Source: a candidate division FCPU426 bacterium
GTDB lineage: Bacteria; Oederibacteriota; JAAXVQ01; JAUVAV01
Assembly: GCA_030619365.1 (NCBI GenBank)
Contig: JAUXBQ010000050.1
Span: 1 to 13,599 of the forward strand
Direction: 5' to 3'
DNA: 13,599 nt
Shown here piece after piece: positions 6,658 to 12,495 of the stretch. Position 1 is the first letter of the stretch. Each line of letters opens with the position of its first letter. The notes beneath the pieces were generated by a model. The model saw nothing but the letters and a program-made list of their open reading frames with translations, was not told the origin of the DNA and did no database searches. The translations under genes were made by a program, and so were the position numbers.

Positions 6658-7115
6658 AGCGTACCCCCATTCAAAATTAGACGCCCCGCCCGTCCGCTCA
6701 TGGCGCCGACCATGCTGTAAGTAAAAGCGCACTCGCCCTCCTGGGTCCTGGCCGCGGGGTCCGCGCCTTTCTCCAGCAGGAGCTCAACCAGCTCCAAGGA
6801 CCGGCCGGCCGCCGCGATCAGCGGTGTGGTCCCGTTTTTGCCCGGGAGATTCACGTCCGCGCCGTTTTTAATTAGAAGTTTCGCGATATCCACCAAGCCG
6901 TGAGTGCAGGCCATGACCAGGGGAGTGACGCCGGAGTTCTTGTCATGCATATTCACGTCCGCGCCCTTGTCAATCAGCGCCTGAACACCCTCGGTCTTGC
7001 GCTGCATGACCTTTCCAATCAGTGTATTCCTCGGGTCTTCCGCGCCAAGAACCGAATTCAGGAAGCCTAGGATAAAAAGCGCCGCTAGACCGGTGGTAAA
7101 AATACGCTTTTTCAT
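6654..7115 (-). CDS. Secreted ankyrin-repeat protein
   Basis: The protein has 153 residues. A signal peptide is clear: MKKR, then a hydrophobic core to about residue 23, then VLGA before EDPRN, with cleavage near 24-25. The rest is about three ankyrin repeats with the usual consensus pieces: GADVN (twice), GVTPLVMAC, IAKLLIKNGAD, GTTPLIAAA and VELLLEKGADP. Ankyrin repeats bind other proteins, so this is probably a periplasmic binding partner or inhibitor; the target is not evident. The ATG at 7115 follows GGGAGG with good spacing; an in-frame start 12 codons earlier would put a polar stretch before the signal peptide. The last codons overlap the TTG start of the UPF0371 gene, so the two form an operon. 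Confidence 0.88.
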   Translation of the reverse strand: MKKRIFTTGLAALFILGFLNSVLGAEDPRNTLIGKVMQRKTEGVQALIDKGADVNMHDKNSGVTPLVMACTHGLVDIAKLLIKNGADVNLPGKNGTTPLIAAAGRSLELVELLLEKGADPAARTQEGECAFTYSMVGAMSGRAGRLILNGGTL

Positions 7116-7181
7116 ATTTGTTCCTCCCTTGATAATCCGATTTTGCGGCACGGGAAAGACGGGCGGAAAAACAGCGGGCTA

Positions 7182-7190
7182 ATTCTAGCA
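7182..7190 (-). promoter_or_regulatory. Candidate extended -10 for the ankyrin-UPF0371 operon
   Basis: Read on the minus strand, TGC followed by TAGAAT forms an extended -10 about 67 bp upstream of the ATG at 7115. The -35 position 17 bp further upstream reads TTCCCT, a weak match. The element lies in the 186-bp gap shared with the divergent flavoredoxin-like gene. Confidence 0.35.
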
Positions 7191-7301
7191 TATCAGAAAG
7201 GCTTAGGGAATCAGGAATGCGCAGGCGGCAGGGAAAAAAGAGATTGATTTTCTCGACGCGTGTAGGAGAATAGGATGATTCACGGGAAAGGAGCACAAGA
7301 A

Positions 7302-7877
7302 ATGAAAAAATCCCTCGGCGCGCAAACCCTGGTTTATCCCACCCCGGTTTTTGTGGTGGGCAGTTATTCCCCGGACGGCCGGCCCAACGCCATGACCGCG
7401 GCCTGGGGCGGAATCTGCTGCTCCGCCCCGCCCTGCGTGGCGGTCTCCATCCGCAAGGCCCGGCAGACCTATGCCAACATTCTGGAGCAAAAAGCCTTCA
7501 CCGTGAACATTCCGTCCGAACGGTACGTCCGGGAGGCGGATTATTTCGGCATTGTTTCGGGGAAGCGCACGGACAAAATAAAAGCCGCGGGCCTGACGAC
7601 CACCAAGAGCGAGCTGGTGAACGCCCCTATCATCGCCGAATTTCCCCTGGTCCTCGAATGCCGGCTGCTGCACACGTTTGAACTCGGCGCACACACCCAG
7701 TTCGTGGGCGAGATCCTGGACGTCAAGGCCGAGGAAGCAATGCTGGGAAAAGGCGGCGGGCCGGATATTGAAAAAGTAAAACCCCTCCTTTACGCGCCGG
7801 ATGACAGCATGGGCTACTACGCGGTGGGAAAATTCGTGGCCCGCGCGTTCAGCGCCGGCCGGGAACTGAAGAAGTAG
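7302..7877 (+). CDS. Flavoredoxin-like FMN protein (flavin reductase family)
   Basis: The protein has 191 residues and matches the flavin-reductase-like split-barrel family, closest in motif to flavoredoxins of anaerobes. The segment around MTAAWGGICCSAPPCVAVSI (31-50) with RKARQTYANI after it binds the FMN phosphate and ring. NIPSE (69-73) and SGKRTDK (86-92) are also characteristic. Such proteins carry FMN and transfer electrons in the cytoplasm, for example in sulfur metabolism or flavin reduction; the partner here is unknown. Two starts are possible: ATG 7302 (after AAAGGAG, 8-base spacing) and ATG 7275 (after AGGAG). I prefer 7302, because the family typically begins with a KKSLGA-like segment. 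It is divergent from the ankyrin gene and ends only 11 bases before the convergent OmpA-type gene. Confidence 0.92.
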   Translation: MKKSLGAQTLVYPTPVFVVGSYSPDGRPNAMTAAWGGICCSAPPCVAVSIRKARQTYANILEQKAFTVNIPSERYVREADYFGIVSGKRTDKIKAAGLTTTKSELVNAPIIAEFPLVLECRLLHTFELGAHTQFVGEILDVKAEEAMLGKGGGPDIEKVKPLLYAPDDSMGYYAVGKFVARAFSAGRELKK

Positions 7878-7888
7878 CGGGGCTTTTT

Positions 7889-10147
7889 TTAACGCCCCAC
7901 GATCGTGATTTCCACCCGCCGGTTCTTGCGCCGTTCTTCCGGGTCATCATTGCGGGCCACCGGGTAATGGGAGCCATAACCGACGGTCAGGATGCGTTTT
8001 CCAGATAGGGCGAACTTTTTCCTGAGATGCGCGGCGACTTGGGCCGCGCGCGCTTCGGACAGCTCTTGGTTGGATTTGTAGTCGGACGTATTGATCGGCT
8101 GACTGTCCGTATGACCCTCCAGCAGCAACATGCTGTTCGGATGTTTTTTCGCCAGCCGCTGGATTTCCCGAAAAAAATCCAAATCTTCATTTTTAATCAG
8201 CGCTTCCCCGGTATCGAACCGGAAGGTCCGCTCCAGCTTTTTCGCTACCCGGGGTTGTTGGGCAGGCGGAGCCCGGTGAGACTTGATGGCTTTTTTGGGC
8301 GTGGAGAGGGAAAACCCGTTTTTTTCCCGGACCGTGAAGGAATAGTAAAACAGGCGGTCCGTGGGCACCAGTCGCCCGTCCGTTCTCGTCCCGTCCCACG
8401 AGAAGGTTTTTGGGAGGGGGTCCTCCGCCTGATGACTATAGACCGCCCGTCCGTTCTGGTCACTGACATGCAATTCCCACTGGGCCAGGTCGCCCAGGTT
8501 TATTGCCCTGGGGGAAAACCGGACTTTTTCATATCCCGGGACAAAGATCACGGGCTTGGCCGAAACCTCCAGCCGCGGGCTTTTGTGAACCTTGATGCGG
8601 TACTGAAAGGTTTTTACCCGTCCGCCGATATCCCTGACTTGAAATCCGATCACGCGGTCTTGAGACGAGAGGTCAAGTTCGGCAACGTACGTTTGCCGGT
8701 CCGGATCCAGGGTCGCGGTGACGTTTCCGGGTGTCAGGATAATCGCCTGCACGGTGGCGGGTGCGTATTCTCCGCTTATCCGGTTCCGGCCCGGGCGCAG
8801 GGTGTTGAAACGAAAGGTAATTTCCGCGGATTTGGTCTCTTTGACCACCAGGAAGCGGCAGGTATTAACATCCCGGGCGCTGTCGCGGACGCTCAGCCGG
8901 CAAGCGTATTTTCCGTCCGGAAGTTTTCGGAAATTTATCCGGCCAGTGAAACGTTCGCCAATCCGTTTAATCGTCGCGTGCCGCGCGATCCAGCGCCCGC
9001 GTGCGCCTGGGGTCCGGTATTCCAGTTGCAGCCGGAGCGGCGCTCGTCCCTGGACGCGCCCCGGAATTTCCAGGGTTTTTGCGCTCACATAGCGGGGAAA
9101 GGGCCGGAGGCTAAGGAAGGGAGTTTGTTTTTTACCAAAAAAGACGCCGTCCCCGGCTGTGCCCACCCAGATTCGTTGCCCGTCCACGGCCAGGCAGGTC
9201 AGGTCCTTGTCTGTGAGGTCCTGCAGCCGGGTCGCAACGCCCTGTCGTTTCTCGGAATCATAGCGAAAGAGCCCGGAAAAGGACCCGAACCACAGGTACT
9301 GCCCGTCCGCGGCCAGGCAAGTCAGATAACCGCCGAGCTTCGGCTGATCACTCAGGGAGACCCATTCCTCGCGCATGAACTGGTACCCGATGAGACCGCT
9401 GCCCTGCGTCGCGAACCAGAGCCAGTCGCCTGCCGCGGCCGCGCCAATAACCGGGTTACGCAAAGCATTCAATTCAACCGGGATATTGACGATAGCCCGC
9501 GTTTTGCGATCCAGCAGGCGCACGGATCCGTCCGCCAGCGTCATCAGCACCCCGCGCTGCACGGTGGCCAAGCTGACCACGGCTTGGTTGGATACACCGG
9601 GGATTTTTTTCGGGTTTTTATCCCCCGGGCGATAACGGTAGACACCCCGGGACGTCGCGAGATAAAGGGTTCCGTCATCCTCGGTTAAGCTGCGGATGTC
9701 CAGGGAGCGCGCCAGCACATTTTTCGAAGCCACGCGCGCCTTTCCCAGGGCAAGCAAGGCCAACCCGCGCTCAGTGCCGATTGCCAGGCGCCCGCCGAAA
9801 ACCAACAGCGCCCTGACATTATCGTGCGGCAACCCCTCGGCCCGGCGGACAGGGTGCAAGGTGCGGGCTGCGGGAGAATAGATATTCAGTCCGCGACGGG
9901 TCCCGATATACGCTACGCCTTGGGCCACGGCCACGGCTTGCACATAATCATCTGTTAATCCCTGCCGCTGGGAGGATAGTTGCTGCCAACGGATAGAGGA
10001 CAAAGCTTCCCCGCGGGCCGCGCTCGCGGGGGCGCCGGGCATGACCCAGAGTGCCAGCGCCAAAACCAGGCCCAGCCGCCGCAGCCAAACATACCCGGAG
10101 GCTGCGGGGATCGTTTTTACTCCCATTATGGGTGCGTGGTCCCTCAT
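7889..10147 (-). CDS. Envelope protein: beta-propeller, Ig-like region, OmpA C-terminal domain
   Basis: The protein has 752 residues. A signal peptide covers residues 1 to about 44 (hydrophobic LGLVLALALWV, then APASA-A). Residues about 60-350 hold at least six propeller-type repeats with the pattern aromatic/hydrophobic-x-G-T/S-xx-G-L/V: YIGTRRGL, AIGTERGL, YLATSRGV, WFATQGSGL, WFGSFSGL and WVGTAGDGV. Residues about 360-620 look like beta-sandwich domains, the last with a FlgD-like SWDGTRTDGRLVPTDR. Residues about 638-752 are an OmpA/MotB peptidoglycan-binding domain (FRFDTGEA, EGHTDSQP, NQELSEARA, RRVEI). It should be periplasmic or outer-membrane associated and tethered to peptidoglycan. 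The ATG at 10147 follows GGAAAGGAG. It lies 61 bases downstream of the PorV-TPR gene on the same strand, probably in one operon. The order propeller, Ig-like, OmpA recalls PorE of the type IX secretion system, but without its TPRs. Confidence 0.9.
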   Translation of the reverse strand: MRDHAPIMGVKTIPAASGYVWLRRLGLVLALALWVMPGAPASAARGEALSSIRWQQLSSQRQGLTDDYVQAVAVAQGVAYIGTRRGLNIYSPAARTLHPVRRAEGLPHDNVRALLVFGGRLAIGTERGLALLALGKARVASKNVLARSLDIRSLTEDDGTLYLATSRGVYRYRPGDKNPKKIPGVSNQAVVSLATVQRGVLMTLADGSVRLLDRKTRAIVNIPVELNALRNPVIGAAAAGDWLWFATQGSGLIGYQFMREEWVSLSDQPKLGGYLTCLAADGQYLWFGSFSGLFRYDSEKRQGVATRLQDLTDKDLTCLAVDGQRIWVGTAGDGVFFGKKQTPFLSLRPFPRYVSAKTLEIPGRVQGRAPLRLQLEYRTPGARGRWIARHATIKRIGERFTGRINFRKLPDGKYACRLSVRDSARDVNTCRFLVVKETKSAEITFRFNTLRPGRNRISGEYAPATVQAIILTPGNVTATLDPDRQTYVAELDLSSQDRVIGFQVRDIGGRVKTFQYRIKVHKSPRLEVSAKPVIFVPGYEKVRFSPRAINLGDLAQWELHVSDQNGRAVYSHQAEDPLPKTFSWDGTRTDGRLVPTDRLFYYSFTVREKNGFSLSTPKKAIKSHRAPPAQQPRVAKKLERTFRFDTGEALIKNEDLDFFREIQRLAKKHPNSMLLLEGHTDSQPINTSDYKSNQELSEARAAQVAAHLRKKFALSGKRILTVGYGSHYPVARNDDPEERRKNRRVEITIVGR

Positions 10148-10208
10148 CAGGTGCCCTCTCCTTTCCCGCGGATTTTAAACCCGAACCATTCCGTTACCTG
10201 GCCTGGGG

Positions 10209-12416
10209 TTAGCGGTCCCCCAAATTTTTCTTAAGAAACTCTATCTTGTGCTTTGTGCGCCTTAGGTTTTTCAGGCCCATGGCGTGATCCGGCTGCACGG
10301 TCAGGATCTGCTCCCAGTAAGACTGGGCGGTCTTGAAATCATCCCGGCGATAGGCCAGCACACCCAGGTTTAAATAAGCTTCGACCAGCAATTTCTTGGC
10401 CCGGCTCCCCCGATCCAAGTCCAGACTGCGGCGGAAGCTGGCGATCGAATCGTTCAGACGCCGTACCTGGTAGTGGGCAACACCCTGGTGGTAGAATTTG
10501 AGTGAGAGCGATTTTTGCCTGATTGCGCGGGAGAATAATTGCCGGAAGCGGGAGTCGCCCACGCCCTGCTTCACAAAGGGAGACAATATGGCCAGCGCCT
10601 TATCGAGCTGGGTCTGCGTGAAGGCCTTAAGCGCAGAGGCGTAACCCGCCCCGGTCCGCGTTAGCAGCCGCGACTTCAGCAGCGCCTTTTGCAGCAAGCC
10701 CGCCGCGTTGCGGTAGGTGGGGGCGAATTCCATCACCAATTTAAAATACTCCGCAGCCTGTTGATATTGGCCGCGCCGCAGCAGGGCCTCCCCCTCTTGG
10801 TAATTTTTTTCAATCCGGCCGGCAAGGATATCCCTGGTTTTTTTCAAATAGAACCCGGCCAGCGCATGTTCGGGCGATATTTTCAGGACCAATTGGAATT
10901 GCCACAAGGCGGGCAAATAATCCTTGTCTTTAAAGGCCTTCATTCCGCGACGAAAAGCCTGTTCGATAGGCGCCCGCATTTTGGCACGAAGCTGGCGCAG
11001 AGCAGCAACCGCCTCCGGCTGGTTGGGCGCCAGAGCGAGAGCGATTTCCAGTGCTTCCTGCGCCTGGCGGTTATCCCCTTGTCGCTCATACTTGGCTGCC
11101 AAGGCCATTTGACTGCCCAGGTCATCCGCGTATTCCGGTTGCGCCTTGGCCGGCGGCGCCAGGGAGGTCACTCCGGTCAACCGCACGTTCAAAGCCTGTC
11201 CGGCCGGCGCCAGCCGGGAAACGACCCGCAGGCTGGCAGTGCGGCCCGGAACTGCCAGCACTTTCGGTAAAGTCCGGGCCGCTGAGGGCGTTCGCAGGCG
11301 CTGCTGGAGTTCCTCTGCCTGCGTCTGCGCCACTTCGTTATCCGGCTCGAGGGCTAAAATTTTCTCCCACCAGCCCAGGGAACTACGCAACTCGCCCAGG
11401 TAAAAAGTTTCCAAGGCACGCTGGTAATAAAATTCAATCTGGTCGGTCTCCAGGGTTTCCGCCCACTTGCCGCCAGTCTTCCAGCGCAGGGTCAATCCCA
11501 TCCGGTGAGACCCCAGGGAGTCAAAGACCTGAAAAGGATAAGTGAACGCGTAATCCAGTTGCAGCGACACGCGGGAATCGGGCGGTTGGTAGCGAAAGCC
11601 CAGCCCGGCAGTGGTCGCGTCGTAGTTTACGCCGGCCCGCACGGCCAAGGCGTTGGCAAAGAACCAGCTTTCCAGGCCGAGCTTGACATTGGCTTCTCCG
11701 TCGCGGTCGCTCCATTCCACCTGGGCGAGAAGAGAATCTACCGGATGTTTTTCCCAATGGTGCCGGAAGGAGACGCCGGCCCGCATGACCAGGGGCACGC
11801 GGTGTTCTCCGGCCAGTCCCAGGTTGGCCGGGATGAGGTTTTCGACGCTGCCGCCGAGCGTGAAACCCTCCAGGGGTATGCTCAGTACGCCCACATCCGC
11901 GGTAAATCCTGTTTTTTGCAAATCAGCATAAGGATAGGTGAGCGGGTTTGAGGAATAAGCATTGGGAGTGACCAGCCATTGCAGCACCTTCAGATTGCAG
12001 CCCACGTCCAGCCCGCCCAGGGGAAGCACTTCCCGGCCATAGGACAGGGAAAAAGTGTTTTCCTTGTAGAAAACGGAGTCGAAATGATTCCAGGCCACGC
12101 CGAACGTTCCGGTGGCCGGGGAGAAGGGAATTGCCAGGGACAAAAATTGGTATGCCAGGCGGTCGGTATTGCCGGTATACAGGAGGGCATTGATATTGCT
12201 GTGGAGGTCAGCGTACATGCCCGTCAGTTCAAAGTCGCGAATGCGGGCATAACCAGCCGGGTTGTAGAGCACGCAATTGGCGTCGTCCGCCACGCTGACA
12301 AAGGCTTCCCCCATGCCGGCCGGACGAACGCCGAATCCGGCGTCCTGGAAATACCCCCAGGAGGCAGTGGCGCAGCAGGAAAGGCCTATGAGGAGCAGTG
12401 CGAAAATCTTTGGCAT
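10209..12416 (-). CDS. PorV/PorQ-like outer-membrane barrel fused to TPR repeats
   Basis: The protein has 735 residues. A signal peptide ends near residue 21. Residues about 25-320 match the PorV/PorQ (UPF0164, FadL-like) barrel family; the opening GFGVRPAGMGEAFVSVADD, then YNPAG, is the family hallmark, and alternating beta strands run up to about KWKTGG. Residues from about 327 form tetratricopeptide repeats (for example YYQRALETFYLGELRSSL, then LALEPDNEVAQ). A Pro/Ala-rich linker follows at about 375-430, then further TPRs (LALAPNQPEA, QEGEALLRRGQYQQAAEYF, YLNLGVLAYRRDDF, LTVQPDH). PorV family members act as outer-membrane shuttles for type IX cargo or as hydrophobic transporters. The fused TPRs would lie in the periplasm and bind partners. 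The ATG at 12416 has a modest GTAGG at 7-base spacing. It follows the NHL-type gene by 79 bases on the same strand. Confidence 0.9.
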   Translation of the reverse strand: MPKIFALLLIGLSCCATASWGYFQDAGFGVRPAGMGEAFVSVADDANCVLYNPAGYARIRDFELTGMYADLHSNINALLYTGNTDRLAYQFLSLAIPFSPATGTFGVAWNHFDSVFYKENTFSLSYGREVLPLGGLDVGCNLKVLQWLVTPNAYSSNPLTYPYADLQKTGFTADVGVLSIPLEGFTLGGSVENLIPANLGLAGEHRVPLVMRAGVSFRHHWEKHPVDSLLAQVEWSDRDGEANVKLGLESWFFANALAVRAGVNYDATTAGLGFRYQPPDSRVSLQLDYAFTYPFQVFDSLGSHRMGLTLRWKTGGKWAETLETDQIEFYYQRALETFYLGELRSSLGWWEKILALEPDNEVAQTQAEELQQRLRTPSAARTLPKVLAVPGRTASLRVVSRLAPAGQALNVRLTGVTSLAPPAKAQPEYADDLGSQMALAAKYERQGDNRQAQEALEIALALAPNQPEAVAALRQLRAKMRAPIEQAFRRGMKAFKDKDYLPALWQFQLVLKISPEHALAGFYLKKTRDILAGRIEKNYQEGEALLRRGQYQQAAEYFKLVMEFAPTYRNAAGLLQKALLKSRLLTRTGAGYASALKAFTQTQLDKALAILSPFVKQGVGDSRFRQLFSRAIRQKSLSLKFYHQGVAHYQVRRLNDSIASFRRSLDLDRGSRAKKLLVEAYLNLGVLAYRRDDFKTAQSYWEQILTVQPDHAMGLKNLRRTKHKIEFLKKNLGDR

Positions 12417-12446
12417 AGGGCAGCCTACTTTGTCGAGATAGAATCG

Positions 12447-12474
12447 TATATATAGTTTAATAAAAAGCAGTCAA
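12447..12474 (-). promoter_or_regulatory. Candidate promoter for the PorV-TPR gene
   Basis: On the minus strand, TTGACT (12469-12474) lies 16 bp from TATATA (12447-12452). Transcription would begin near 12440, about 24 bases before the ATG at 12416. It lies inside the short AT-rich gap after the NHL-type gene, so the downstream pair could be transcribed independently of that gene. Confidence 0.45.
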
Positions 12475-12495
12475 TTCGTCAATCAGTGTCCGGTT

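Noticed and set aside
6658..6732. N-terminal extension of the UPF0371 protein from an ATG at 6732
   Set aside because: The 25 extra residues lie entirely inside the ankyrin gene, look like random basic sequence and are not part of the family; TTG at 6657 with GGGGG upstream fits better.
7879..7898. GGGGC/GCCCC hairpin with a T-run between the flavoredoxin-like and OmpA-type genes, as a terminator
   Set aside because: The stem is only 5 bp and the T-run lies in the loop instead of after the stem. It also overlaps the OmpA-gene stop codon, so an intrinsic terminator is not supported.
8027..9688. A 553-codon open frame antisense to the propeller-OmpA gene
   Set aside because: It is a GC-rich shadow frame. 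It shows no recognisable domain or ribosome binding site, while the minus-strand frame has clear propeller repeats and an OmpA-C domain.
12355..12416. Lipoprotein signal (Cys-Cys at residues 14-15) in the PorV-like protein
   Set aside because: The residues before the first Cys (G-L-S) do not fit a lipobox, and barrel proteins of this family use an ordinary signal peptidase site.
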